Shown: positions 1 to 11,521, numbered from the stretch's first letter. The stretch: DNA of 64,000 nucleotides from Himantopus leucocephalus (GCA_003993805.1 RSEF01000003.1:105708095-105772094), one strand, 5' to 3'. The notes: generated from the letters alone by a model not told the origin. Numbers and translations are program-made.

Positions 1-1754
1 AGCCCAGAACATGTGCTCAGCATGATCCAACGTGACTGTGTCTTGCTTAAAAACACACCACCCTTACTGTAAAGGCCTATTACTCCTAAAAGTCAGCTAG
101 CAAAACTCACTGGTTTTTTGTTCTGGGGTTTTTTTTTGTTTGTTTGTACGGAAGATGGTCAAAATTAACAGTTCTTTTTAAGCACTTGATACTCTTGTTA
201 GACATGGCTTACAGGGCACCAACTGAGGCTATGACATACCTGCCATGGAAGATGAAGAACTGAGGTCAGCTACATCTCTTTTAGGGAGCACCATAAGTTA
301 ATCAAAATGCTTATTAGCATGTTGCTATTGTTCTTGCCTCCAGCAGAGAAAAACAGATATGGTTGCTTTTGTCTTGTGGGGGTTTTTTGGGGGGATTTTN
401 TTTTTTTTTTTTTTTTTTGAGACAAAGCCCAATGAAATAGCTAAAGCAACCAATCAAGTTAAATGCAGACCAAGAAACTAATTGACAGCCTGCCAAATTC
501 CTCTCAGGGCAGCTTACTAATTAACTTCCACAAGTGATTGCCTTCAAACTACCTGCTGGAGATGGTCTCCACCGGCTGTAAGTAGAAGCAGTCAGCCTCT
601 GGCACTTGCCCCCCAGGGCATGAGAACAGGCCCCAGCACTAGCTGCTAGGTCTTAAGGTCCTGCTGCAGCAAGTAGTTTGGTAGCCAAACAGCTGGCTAC
701 TGTATGCATGAGAATAAACGCAAGTGCTATTTCAATCACAAGCTTGAAGCAAATAAATAAGTAAACAAACAAAAAAGTCACTTGGGATGCTTCAAGAGAA
801 TCGGGAATGAGGTACCATTGCTTCTGTTTACCCTAGTAGTTCAGCTAGCAAAGAGTGTAGTCGCAGCTGAAAGCACAGAGTAGAGGTTAAACATTTCCCT
901 TCAAGCAGCTGTGAAAGACAGCAGCTTTATTTCTCATCTTGTTAGAGCCACTGTTTGTATAAGCAATGCTACCCTTTGGATGACCCTTTAAATTTTAATA
1001 CTTACTCTAAGTTAGCTTAAGCTTCACATACTTATTTAATGCATTAATGTTTTCCTCTTTACCCATCAGGCATTTGCTAAGGGATGTCTGCAGTCCAGGA
1101 CCTTCTGGCAAATGGAAGAGACCCAGATCTGGGACAGATTGGGGCATCAAATATTGTGCCATGAGCTTCTAATTCTATTGCATGCACAAATGATTTGGAG
1201 TCCTATCTCTTATCATTCATTTTATACTAAAGCCCTAGGTAACAAGGGTCAGAGAGCAGTCAATCATCATCTACTAGTCAGCTGCATAGTTTCAGTTTCT
1301 TAAGTTTTCCCATGACATATTTTAATCCTCACACACATAATAAGCAGCTTGTCAGTGGCTGCCATGGAGCCTGTGCTGTATTCTCTCAGTAGTGACTAGA
1401 TGTGTTTAAATAGCCATCAGTCCTGGCCACAGCAATTACAGAGTAACATGAATAAAAAGGGCACCGCAGTGAACTTGTAACATGCAACTGTGTTAAGCCC
1501 ATATTCAATAGTGAAAGACAAATGGGATTCCCCAAGAATTTGGGCAGTATTCAACTGGTTGACAGTCAAGCTTTTTCTGCTCACATATTTAGTTTCCCTA
1601 CCCATTAAGGGGTTCCTTCACTTCAGGAGGAGACGGCAATTGTGTTATTCATTTATTAATAAGCTCTGGGCTCACAGCATCTGGTCTGCTTTCATATATG
1701 TTATAAGAGTCATCCATGACAGATTAAGTCTCCACAGATTAACCAAACACAGGA
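1..1754. other. downstream flank of ODC1, no gene seen
   Basis: AT-rich sequence beyond the ODC1 polyadenylation signal. A T run with a single N at 400 (about 397-418) marks an unresolved homopolymer. The open frame at 1490-1894 on the plus strand has no recognisable features and overlaps the ODC1 3' UTR antisense. Confidence 0.7.
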
Positions 1755-2098
1755 CCAGTTATTTCAATATACTTTATTTTAAAACAGGTAGGTCACAAAA
1801 CACTAAGCTTAGCCCATTCTGCCATACACAAGCTACAAATACTTGTTTGACAGTTGAGGGTCAGTCTTTAGTAGCATACATGAAAAGTGAATAAAAATCC
1901 ATATAAAACAATATTCAAATAGTTTCCATAGGAACACAGATAATTGTGACCCATCTCCTAGTCATTTTTGTTGCATTTATGCCAAACCTAAACTTTTAAA
2001 AAAAAAATCACTTAAAAATTCTAGCAAGAATTAAGTTAATGGTCCTCCAAATGCCCTAAATTCAATGACTAACCTTGCAGTTAATGACTAAATATTAC
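1755..2098 (-). other. ODC1: ODC1 3' UTR with AATAAA signal
   Basis: The sequence from the stop codon to the first good polyadenylation signal is about 340 nt, similar to the short mammalian ODC1 3' UTR. AATAAA lies on the minus strand at 1778-1773, in the context TTTTAAAATAAAGTATATTG. A GT-rich stretch (GTGTTTGG) follows about 25-30 nt downstream. The exact cleavage point is inferred. Confidence 0.8.
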
Positions 2099-5000
2099 CT
2101 ATACATTAATACTAGCTGAAGCACAAGTTGCTGGATATTCAATTCCGCTTTCCCAGGCACAAGAGAGTGGCAGACTAGCAACATCCTGCTCCTCCACTTC
2201 AGCTAGGAACCCTTGCTCCTTGATCTGCTGCATTAGTCGCCTAGAAAGAAAAAAAGAAAAGCAAAGCAACAGTCAAAAAGTGTTTCACTACAATCAGCCA
2301 GAAAGAAGTTAAGCAAAGTAATTTTTTACTGCCAGGGAGCATGAAACGAACTCTTTACTCATCACCTGCAGTCTGGACAGTATTACTGGGGCTGGGGGTG
2401 GAAATCAAAGCAGAGTCCGTGCAAGTCACTTGTGGCAGGCTAGGCTTTAGGGCAAGCGCCAATACCAACCCGGTTTCACCATTTCTGGGTAGGATCTAGA
2501 TCAGCAAAGATGCACCTATATATATACCTGTAGCTACATCTGTATACCACATGCTATACAAGTTTAATGATGTAGTGCTCAATAGTTCAGAATTTCAGAC
2601 CTACATCCCTGACTATCTCTTATCCCACACCCTCACATTCCTGGGTAACTTGGATCAAGTAAAAGTATGGATGACAGACTATAGGAACGTAAAGGAGCTG
2701 ACCAGTGAGACCCATGCAACTCCTTCCATACTCAGGCGTTGTACTGAAAGTCAAGCTCAGAAGAACTTCAGTTAACTGAGTTTTTAGACTTATACTATAT
2801 TGTCCCGGTTTCAGCTGGGAGTTAATTCTCTTTCTAGTGATTGCTGTGAAAGGAGTGTCAGTAATGCATATTGTTTTAGTTGTTGCTAACTGATGTTCAT
2901 GCCTTTCAAGGACTCTCTTCAGCTTCCCATAGAAGCTGAGAAGGAATATAGACAGACCAACGGAAGGGCCAATGGAATATTCTGTACCAGAGACATCATG
3001 CTCAGTATATAAGTGGGGGTTGGCTGGGGGAAGCTGGGGGGAAATCCATTGATCACTGCTCAGGGCAGCGCTAATTCACTAAGCGGTGAGAGTGACTTGT
3101 GTCATTATTATTATTGTTCTCTTTTTCTGTTATTGTTTCTATTAAACTGTCTTTATATCAACCCACAAGGTTTTTTTCCTTTCCCCCCCTTTCCCTTTCT
3201 CCTCCTTTCTTCCTTCTCCCTGCCGTTCTGGGAGAAGGGGGAGAACTGTGTGAGCGGCTGCATGGTCCCAGCTGTTGGCTGGGGTTAAACTACGACGTAT
3301 ATATGCAAGGCAAGAAGCTGTGCTACTACATGGCTCCCTATATACTACTAGCTTTTACATTGACATAAGTAGTCATCTCGCCCCTTATCTTTCACAGTTA
3401 TCAAGCCAGAAATTTAGTTGTACAACTTTATACACGTGTATTACATTCCAAAAAGATTTTGCCTGTGCAGAAAGATGTGCACCATAACTTCACTGACACA
3501 TCCCCCTCAGTCAAGGGCCAGCTTGTATCACAGAATTTTCTTGCCCAAACAGAAGACACAGGTGGTCACATAGGGCTGAAAGAGGGCTGTACCTTGGGTG
3601 ACAGTTATTTTCTGCATAATTAAGTTCAGCATCTCTCGGATGAAGTATTACTTTTTACTAGAAACCCAGCACTATAGTGAAAAAGCTAATCATTCTCCTG
3701 TAGAGCCAGTTTTAGTTCAATCAGACACAAGTTTGGTGTCTTATGGGAAGTCTAAAAGCTTCATTTGGTTTGAGGAACACTTCAGTTGACAGGAGGTTTC
3801 ACTAAAGGAAAGAAACAATACAAGCCTTGCTCATAAAGGCAAGGCTAGTAAAACAACATAGGAAGCTTCCTCTTTTATGGCAGGAATTCCCCCGAACTTA
3901 AACATTTTCAGTAAATTTGAAAGCAACCTAAAGTTAATCATGCTTGGGGTTAATATTGCTGCCCAAATGTTCTCTGCCAGTTCAATAGGCAGACTTCAAT
4001 ACAGACGTAAGGGCTTCCTTTTATAGGAAACACCACTTTTATAGAAGATGCAATCCATTAACCTGTCTTGCACAGAAGAGCATCCAGGTTACTTTAAACT
4101 ACTATTTAAGGTGCAGTTTCACACTATCCTTGCACTCAAGAGGTAGTCCTGCTTTTTTTGCTTACCTGTTTAATAACTTCCCATGGAGATCTAGCACTCT
4201 GCACTGAGCAATGAGCCAGAGCTCAACCTAAACCAAGGAACAGCTCTCAAATAAAGACAGATCATATTGTGAAGCAGAACCGTCGAGTGTTCCTGCATTC
4301 TGCAGTCAGGATTTAACAAGCTATCAATTTATCAATTTGCAAGACAGTGTACTATTAGAACCATGATTGACTGGTCTCTAATTACTGGTTACAGAAGCTA
4401 ACTGTGAAGAATCCATAATGATTCTACATGTTGTGCAAGAGTGAAAAACACCAGCTAGAAGCCCAGGTTAATGAAAAGACTCCTAACATTACCCCATTAA
4501 AAGCACCTCTCCTGGAATTACATCAGAGAAAGAGAGTAAACTGGCAGCGTTAGCATTGTTCTAAGCACACAGCAAAAACCTTCAGAGGCATTGCCTTCTT
4601 CCACACCACAAGGTTTTACAAGAGCACTAAAACCATTTGTTAAGGGACAGCCAACTGACACAAGCTATTTACTACAGTCATCTTTATCAAGAGCACTAAT
4701 GGATCAAGGTACTTCATTACTAACCATGCTGGTCTTGACATCACATAGTGTATTGTTGGCCTCTGGAATCCATTGAAAGTCGAAGCTGCTGCAACAGTAT
4801 AGGCACCCATGTTTTCAAACAGGATCCAGTCACCAACTTGCAACTCTGGCATATTACAACGCTCAACAATACGATCCAGGCCATCACATGTTGGTCCCCA
4901 TATGCTGCAGGAATAGCAGCTGTCGTCTGGTTTAGGCCGCTAAAGAAGAGAGTTGAGTATAGTTAGTCTGACTATTAAAACAGAGCTTCTAGAAGTAATA

Positions 5001-8000
5001 TCATAATTAGTTTAACATTCCACCTTGCAGAGAAGGGGAGGAAAAGCTGCTTACACGTCCTTCTCTACCCTTGGCTATGAATTAATTCCACTGCATGCTC
5101 TGTAAGTCAAATGCCAAATTCTGGCAACATGAAGGGAGCAGTAAACAGAGAAGTGACTGCTGTGACGAGGATTCTCCAACATCCATGACACATGACTAGG
5201 ATGTGATACTTCTGAATGACCATACCTTTTGCAGAACTGGTTTAACATGTGCGTGATCATACAAGATGCAGTTGAACGATCCATAGACTCCATCATTCAC
5301 ATAATACATAAGAGTTTTGTCACTTGCATCATCTTCATCTGGAAGAAGTTGAGATACCAGTAAGAGAATGCTGGGAGAGAAACACAGTTGGCTAGAAGTA
5401 AGATTAGGTCGAGGGTTTACATACCATCAGAACCTGTTTGCTCCTTTAATACAATTTTTTTCGCAATGATGTTGACTGCCAGCGTGAATGCTGATGCAAC
5501 ATAGTATCTTCCTGGCTCTGCAATAATATTTATTCCAGAATCCGGAGGAAAGTACTTATCCAGTGCTGGGTTGATTACACTTGTGATCTAGGGAAGAATC
5601 AGTTGCCTATTAGAACTTCAGCAATTACTCAGGTGCTATTTTAGAAGTCTGAGGTGAAGTCAGACTTTCATGCTCACAATGACATACTGGTCAAGTGTGT
5701 AATAACTATTAGCATACTGTAATCTCTACTGATTGATTCTGCTTTATTTTCCCATTCAAAGTTTTGTTTGCAATTAAGTGTGAATGAAGCAACAAAAGTA
5801 GATATCACTTGCAGCTTAAAAATTGAAGTGACCAAACAGCTCATGTTTGAGTCTAAAGGAAATCATCCCTCCTAGACTCATTAAACCAGCATTAGTGCCC
5901 TGCAAATCCCCATGCTTCAATTTTAATTTCTAGTCCACTTGTAGTTCTGCTAATCATGCAATATCCCCCAGTTTACTGCATCCTAAAGAAGTCATCTCAC
6001 AGGATCTCAAGAATACAGAAGGCTTTGTCATCACCTTTGAAATTCAGCTGCCTTCATGAACAGTTATTTCAAGTTCTGAAGTTATCCGTGACTATTAAGT
6101 TGCTTCCAAGTACAGCATGACTGTGTTATGCCATTGAGCCCAATGACATCATTTGCTCTTGATGCTTCATGTAAGCCAATACTGCACTATGAGAAGCCAG
6201 TCTTCATTAAGAGGTATTACTAGCGAGACAACGTTATCCCGTATTATTAACGGAAAACTTGCTTTATGTAACTTATTTGCTGTCTCCTTATGTAAAAATT
6301 TAACCATGTTAAATGATGGTTAAATTTAACAACTTAATCACATTAGGTTGGACTGGCAGGTGCTCCGACAACACTGCTCTCAGTGGAAGTCCTATTAATA
6401 CCCAGCCACCTTGTTTCTTCTGAAAGCAGAACTATTTGTGTGAAAGCAGACTGAAGAACACTGATCAATTAAAAAAAAACCTATCCAAAAGCTAGTTCTA
6501 AACCAGACCACTGGTCTAGTTTGCTGCCACCCAGAAGGACAGCGTGGGTTCAGGACTACCTTTTCACCCTATTTGGGAGCACTGCCCATCTAGATAGTCT
6601 AAAGTACAGCATCAACTGGAAGAAGTCTATGCCAGTAAGAATCAAGCCTGCAATTAAAACCCGCTTAACAAGTTTGGTATCTCTGCGTGTTTATGCAGTC
6701 ATTTAGCTATGTATCTTAAAGGTTATCTAATTTTCAGTTTTCAGATTAATTCCCCTTTTCCTCTAAATTAAATTTCTGATCAAGCAGACAAGTCTTCTGG
6801 CAAGTATGTCTGCATTCAAATAGAAAAAGCAAGGTTTTGTTTAATCCAGACCAACATTCAAGACGACTGCACATCCTCAGAAGTCCTTAGCAAAGCTATA
6901 CCTCTTCAAATTTAAGCTTGACATCTTCAGAGCCAGGGAAGCCACCACCAATATCAAGCAGATACATGTTGAAGCCAAGTTCAGCCTAAAATGAGATTAA
7001 TGACACCACTGTCAAGACAGCAGTTCAGTTTATCATTTTATCTTAAAAAGTAACAAAGTCATTTCATCGATACTTGGAACAGAGCTAACTCATTGTGTTC
7101 AGGTAACAGTCAATTGAGTTTGAGCTGCTAATTTTAGCACACCCATAGATGAATTTTGCAGAACCAAAGTAAGCTATTGTAATCTCAAGAATTCCAACAA
7201 TGCAAAATTGGCAACCTAGCTAGCTTTTAACCCATAACAGTTTTACACTTGATTCAGTTTTGCCAGAACAGTTGAGCAGTAGTTTCAGAAGAAGTAGAAC
7301 TAGACTTACTCCCATATCAAACACACAGCGGGCGTCAGAGATGGCTTGAACAAAGGTCTCTGGGTCTGTACATCCACTTCCAACATGGAAACTATAGAGA
7401 GATACAAAATATCAGTTGCTATCTGGCAAATTAGTCAAGAAGTTTATAAAAAAACTCAAGTCACCACATGCAAAGGCATCTCTTATCAGGCAGATGATTT
7501 AAAAAAAATTAGAAATTATTTAGTATGACTCTATTTTGATGTTATCAACTCACCTAACGCCAATGATGGCAAGGTCAAGTTCTTTTGCACGCTCCAGAAG
7601 AAGCCTGCTAGTCTTAAGCGTAGCTCCAAATTTAACACTCAAACGACAAACTGCTTTGGAGTCATCAGTTGTAATGCGCAAGACTAACCTAGAAACAGGA
7701 AATAACAAGGGTTTAAGTTCCAGTATAAAAGACATTATCAGGCTTAAACATACAAGCTTTCCTGTCTGTCTCTTCCTAATGTATAGTAAGCTATACAAGA
7801 TTAGATTTCACTGGCTAAAAGTAGGTTTAATTTTGCAGCTTATCTTAACTAATGAAGAACAAGTTTCAGATAACAGCAGATGCTTCCATAACTTGAGAAC
7901 CCAAGCAAGAATTATGTAACAATTAGCAATACTTACTTGGCTTTCGGATGGGCCCTTGCAACTTTCATTAGTTCTACTTCACTATCAAATGTCATCATCT

Positions 8001-8727
8001 GTACACCACTGCTGGCAGCATGTTTGATTTGAGATACTTGTTTGCAGGGATTTGCATATATTATTCGCTCAGGAGGTACACCAATGCTCTGTACCAGTTG
8101 TATTTCCGTCTGGAAAAAAAAAAAGAACAGATTACTTGTGAAAGATGTTTCTAGATGGATGATCAATCTAATCAGTACAACAAAAGCAACACCGCTCGGC
8201 TATCCTTAATTTTATATGAACGCATCTTATAAAGCTGAGCATATACTAACATCACAGATCAGAACACAGTCAAGATCTTACCTTACTGGCGCAATCAAAT
8301 CCTGCACCAAGAACAGCAAGTGTCTTCACTACAGCTTTGCTGTCATTACATTTTACGGCATAGAAAGGGGTTACCCGAGGAAGGGCTTTATGCCATCGCA
8401 TGTGCTTCTTTACAATATCCCCGAGGTCAGCAACATAGAAGGCGTCTTTATCATCCTAAGAGCAAATACACATCTTAAAGTTACAAACAACAGATAACAG
8501 GATAAGCCTCAAGGTCAGTATTTGAAAAGAAGGTTGTCTTGCAGAAGATCTGCAAAGACAACTTGTTCCATTAGTTTATAAATTGGTAGCGTCACAAAAT
8601 GCAGTGATTTTGCTATCATACTTACAGAAGATGACACTTCATTAATTTTTTGGTCAAGGATATCCTTGGCAGTAAAGCCTTCGTCAAGGAAGGTGAATTC
8701 AAATTCTTCATTGCTGAAGCTACTCAT
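2099..8727 (-). CDS. ODC1: ornithine decarboxylase, complete, ten coding exons
   Basis: This PLP-dependent enzyme turns L-ornithine into putrescine, the first and rate-limiting step of polyamine synthesis, as a cytosolic homodimer. Coding exons, in transcript order: 8727-8626, 8455-8282, 8109-7937, 7688-7554, 7391-7310, 6985-6902, 5587-5425, 5338-5226, 4939-4725, 2240-2099. All introns are GT-AG and the lengths sum to 1383 nt (460 residues plus TAG at 2099-2101). The ATG at 8725-8727 opens [11 protein letters not shown], as expected for vertebrate ODC. Visible landmarks at their standard numbers are the PLP lysine K69 (FYAVKCND), H197, the glycine loop DIGGGFPGS at 233-241, EPGR 274-277, D332 in ILYDH, and catalytic C360 in WGPTCDG. 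The C-terminus is PEST-like (EVEEQD) with C441 and ends in ASINV. That tail is known in mammals to direct ubiquitin-independent, antizyme-stimulated proteasomal decay. Mammalian ODC is 461 residues. The one-residue shortfall lies after C441. No frameshift or stop interrupts the model. Confidence 0.97.
2241..4724 (-). other. ODC1: ODC1 last intron
   Basis: This is the longest intron after intron 1. The donor is GTTAGT and the acceptor TTTCTTTCTAG. Apart from the solo LTR at 2802-3297, I see only ordinary AT-rich intron sequence. Confidence 0.85.
2802..3297 (+). mobile_element. solo LTR of a bird endogenous retrovirus, in the last ODC1 intron
   Basis: The element starts TGTCCCGGTTTCAGCTGGGA and ends GGGGTTAAACTACGACG, which I recognise as a family common in bird genomes, with the final CA mutated to CG. 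It is flanked by a 5-bp duplication TATAT (2797-2801 and 3298-3302), which supports integration and fixes both ends, although the site is low in complexity. Internal landmarks are a TATA box (TATATAAG, 3006-3013) and an ATTAAA polyadenylation signal (3141-3146), both read on the plus strand, antisense to ODC1. No gag, pol or env sequence is present, so internal recombination has left only one LTR. A 5-bp duplication would suit an ERVL-like class, but I cannot assign the class firmly. Confidence 0.88.
5588..6901 (-). other. ODC1: ODC1 intron between the 84-nt and 163-nt coding exons
   Basis: The donor is GTATAGC and the acceptor CTTCCCTAG. It is mostly AT-rich with no recognised repeat. It holds a 12-bp inverted repeat at 6296-6327. 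Confidence 0.85.
6296..6327. repeat. inverted repeat (12-bp arms) in an ODC1 intron
   Basis: AAATTTAACCAT and ATGGTTAAATTT are exact complements separated by 8 nt. The sequence is AT-rich, so a chance or small MITE-like origin is possible. No longer terminal repeats were seen. Confidence 0.85.
6986..7309 (-). other. ODC1: ODC1 intron between the 82-nt and 84-nt coding exons
   Basis: The donor is GTAAGTC and the acceptor CTCATTTTAG. I searched both strands for a snoRNA-like structure and saw only weak, unconvincing box matches. Confidence 0.8.
8533..8562. repeat. intronic hairpin with one bulge, between coding exons 1 and 2 of ODC1
   Basis: GTTGTCTTGCAG pairs with CTGCAAAGACAAC, giving 12 base pairs with a single bulged base and a 5-nt loop. 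It occupies the middle of a 170-nt intron. The stem is shorter than a typical microRNA precursor. Confidence 0.8.
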
Positions 8728-8771
8728 GATTTCCAAGATTTCAGGTTTATGTGAAAGGATTTAAGTACAAA
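8728..8771 (-). other. ODC1: ODC1 5' UTR part of exon 3
   Basis: This is the 44-nt untranslated start of the exon that carries the initiator ATG. The acceptor reads TATCAACAG with the AG at 8773-8772. Mammalian ODC1 likewise starts translation in its third exon. No ATG occurs before the initiator. The boundary rests on the splice motif only. Confidence 0.75.
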
Positions 8772-8853
8772 CTGTTGATACAAAAAACCAAACCATTCAT
8801 TACTCCATTTAAATTCATACAGTTTACATTCACTACTTCACTTAAATTCATAT

Positions 8854-8885
8854 ATTATATGACCACTACATTGTGGTCATATAAT
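8854..8885. repeat. perfect inverted repeat (13-bp arms) in ODC1 intron 2
   Basis: The arms ATTATATGACCAC and GTGGTCATATAAT are exact complements separated by TACATT. The hairpin lies in the 171-bp intron between noncoding exon 2 and the ATG exon and would fold in the pre-mRNA. No known element was recognised. Confidence 0.9.
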
Positions 8886-8942
8886 TCACAATTATACAAT
8901 TCCTACAGTGATCACTAATAGCAGCATAGATTAGAAACTTAC

Positions 8943-9051
8943 ATAGATGACAGATCAGATTTAATCAGAACCAAGGAGGCACTCCACAAAATAATCTTGC
9001 TGGCTTGAAAGAAAGTTCTCCTGTGTTCAGCAACTGTATGATGTACTCAAC
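8943..9051 (-). other. ODC1: ODC1 noncoding exon 2
   Basis: This is a 109-nt stretch bounded on the minus strand by a strong acceptor (pyrimidine tract, then TTTTAATAG, AG at 9053-9052) and a consensus donor GTAAGT (GT at 8942-8941). Mammalian ODC1 has two noncoding exons before the ATG exon, and this one sits where exon 2 is expected. It contains no ATG, so it adds no upstream reading frame. The call is inferred from splice motifs and gene architecture. Confidence 0.75.
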
Positions 9052-9183
9052 CTATTAAAAGAAAAAGTAGACTAATAGTATCTGACAGTATTTATTTGAT
9101 TTAAGTCCATGGAAGTTTCTGCTGTCTTTTCCTTTAACAGCTCCAGTGTAGAGGTAATATTATGGCTAGTGCCAGTGTCAACC

Positions 9184-9212
9184 TACTTACCCCTTTTTAA
9201 AAGGGGTAAGTA
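9184..9212. repeat. near-perfect palindrome (14-bp arms, 1-nt centre) in ODC1 intron 1
   Basis: The arms TACTTACCCCTTTT and AAAAGGGGTAAGTA flank a single T. The right arm contains GGTAAGTA, which resembles a splice donor on the plus strand, and its complement puts the same donor-like motif on the minus strand. It lies about 130 bp upstream of noncoding exon 2. Confidence 0.9.
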
Positions 9213-10898
9213 CTATGTTACGAGTGTTATGAGCACTATTATAGCTCACCAGTTTCTGGGAGAAGGGCTTTACATGTTTATACAGTCAGAATCTGAGGAT
9301 GTTACTGACTTCTGAGTAGTTACAACTCTTACTAGGTCAAAGCCAGTTGAACATTTGGATTCTCACTACAGTTCAGACTACTCATAAACCAGACATTAGA
9401 TCAGGGCTTTCCTTGAAGTTACCTCTTGTGGTGGTATAGAGCTTCCCTGTTCTACCCATCACCTCCAGGCTATATGGAAAGAAAGCCTCAGCTGTCAGGA
9501 GTGGCAGATACACACTAAAAGAGTGGTTTCTAACTGTGATCTGCAAAGTCTTATCAGTGATCCCAATTAACACTTTATTAACGTGATTTTACAGTAGTCC
9601 GTAAGTGCATAAAGAAATCTACCAGCCAAGTAGAAAGTCCCCTGAGGACCAGAACTAAAGAGCAAAAGCACATTCCTCTGCCATCCAAGAGCTATGAAGC
9701 CCATGGCAATGTGCATGGGTCATCCTTTTACTGGGCAGCCCAAACAGAGAATGACAGTCTACTCCATTAAGCTGTTAACTCAAGCAGAAGTGCGTGCTAC
9801 CTTTTAAAGACCTCAGCATTACAAGTGACTCATAGGGAAGTTATGGTTTCATGTAACCACGTCCAGCCCTCGGCCTTCTCTCAGCACTTTTTACACTCAA
9901 ACTAGTAACACAGATTCAGACTGAAGATTATGCAAACTCTAATTTATTCACTAATCTTCAGTTACATCACCATTCCCTCTGTTTCAAAAAGGCTGGCTAT
10001 AAAACCATATGAAAAATAACTTATGTTTTATAGCTGTTACAATTAACTAGGTTCTAAGACCAACAGAATCATTCGTTCCACACACTGTGTGTATGTGAAT
10101 CCATTAAACTTTATCTACTGAATGACTTTGAAAAGTTAGCGGTTATACAACTCCAATTCAGCCTTCAGAAACATATGGCACCTGAACCGCCAGTGTCAAG
10201 AACCACTCCACATTTTTTGATCAATTCCCACTCAGAGACAAACCAGATTTGAGATTCAAGCTAGATTAAGCCTTAACTCTAATGAAATAAAACCCAACAA
10301 TCCACCGAGCCTCATTCTCCCTCTGCTCTCATTCACATGCAGTGATAATTCTCCCAGAAGCTGGATTAACTTCTTCTCTTAAAATCCTATTTGAAAGGAC
10401 CTTAAGAAACAGCAAGTTAAACACTTCTCAGGTAGCCGGCTGTTACCAAAGAACCTGCATCTTATTGTAGGATGATTTCAATAAGACGTTGCAGCTTTGC
10501 AGAAAGCAGTTTAGGGACTTCTAGCTGCGGTTAAGACAAGTGAATACCCTCAGGAAGAATTTAGCTTATCCTCTCCTTTGCACAGAGCTGCAGGAAAGGC
10601 ACTTTTCCTATTAACCTCTAAAAGGAGAATTACTGTTGCTGGTCACGGCAGACTTGGTTAAGAACTTCTCGCAAGCTTTCCCTGCCCACCCTTCTGCACG
10701 ATTTTAACTACAGCGTTAATTACACAGCATACAGACAGCACACGATCACATAGGTGCAAATTGCCGCCTCCCAGCGTGTATTTCTACGCGGATTGTGCGC
10801 AAAGCCCCTGCAGCTTCACAGAAGAAAGGCAATTCGTGCTCATTTAGAAGTTGCTCTCCAGAACATTCCCTTACCCGGCGGCTGTATTTAGACACAGC

Positions 10899-10905
10899 TG
10901 AGTCA
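10899..10905. promoter_or_regulatory. AP-1 type site in ODC1 intron 1
   Basis: TGAGTCA is the consensus AP-1 (TRE) sequence. It lies at the edge of the CpG island, about 700 bp inside intron 1. Mammalian ODC is induced by phorbol esters, which fits, but this is a 7-bp motif and only suggestive. Confidence 0.4.
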
Positions 10906-11515
10906 CGCCCGCCGGCTCTGGGCTCAAATACCAAACCGGCGGCTGGAGAGGCTGCCCCGGGCGCCCCGGGCCGAGCGCGGCGCCGCCGGCTGCTGTGTGG
11001 AAGGCGGCGGCCGCCTGCGCCGCTCTCCCCGCCGGGCCCGCTCCCCGCAAACCCCCGCGGCCCCTGAGCTCAGCCGCCGGCCCGGGCTGCGCTCCCTCCC
11101 CCCCCGCGGGCACCCAACGCCCCCCGTTTGCCCCGGGGGGCGCCTTTATCACAGCCCACCCCCCGTCGCAGCGCGGCCCCCCACCGCCGAGACCCTCGTA
11201 GGGGCCGGCGCCCCCGCAGGAGAGCCGGGTTCCCGCCTCAGGCGGCTGTGCTGTGGGGAAGCGCCCCGCCGAAGGGCGAGCAAGGCCGCCCGGAGCCCCG
11301 ATCCTGCCTCTCCCCACCCCGGAACAGCCCGGCGGAGCCCTCCCCTCCCCCGCTCCCGGGAGGTGCCGCCAACGCCTCCCCAAACAAGCCGGCCTGACCC
11401 GCTCGCAGCCGCCCCGCCGGAGCTGGGGATTCCCCGGGCGCGGAAGGAGGCAGGCCCCGTGCCCGGCGGCGGGAGCCGGCCCCCAGCCCGGCCCGTTTGG
11501 CAGCGGCCCGGCAGA

Positions 11516-11521
11516 CACGTG
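11516..11521. promoter_or_regulatory. CACGTG E-box at the start of ODC1 intron 1
   Basis: A perfect CACGTG lies 84 bp into intron 1. Mammalian ODC1 is a classic MYC/MAX target through CACGTG boxes in intron 1. Mouse has two; I found only this one between 10900 and 11600. Confidence 0.65.

Noticed and set aside
1490..1894. 134-codon open frame antisense to the ODC1 3' UTR
   Set aside because: No recognisable motif. It overlaps a well-supported UTR on the other strand and its composition is not protein-like.
2802..3297. Open frames of about 90 codons within the LTR
   Set aside because: They lie in the noncoding LTR and overlap each other. There is no viral protein sequence here.
8533..8562. 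MicroRNA precursor in an ODC1 intron
   Set aside because: The stem is only about 12 bp with a 5-nt loop, too short for a normal precursor.
6986..8625. Possible snoRNAs within ODC1 introns on the minus strand
   Set aside because: I checked for C/D and H/ACA boxes because intronic snoRNAs are common in highly expressed genes. Partial box matches exist, but none comes with a convincing terminal stem or paired hairpins.
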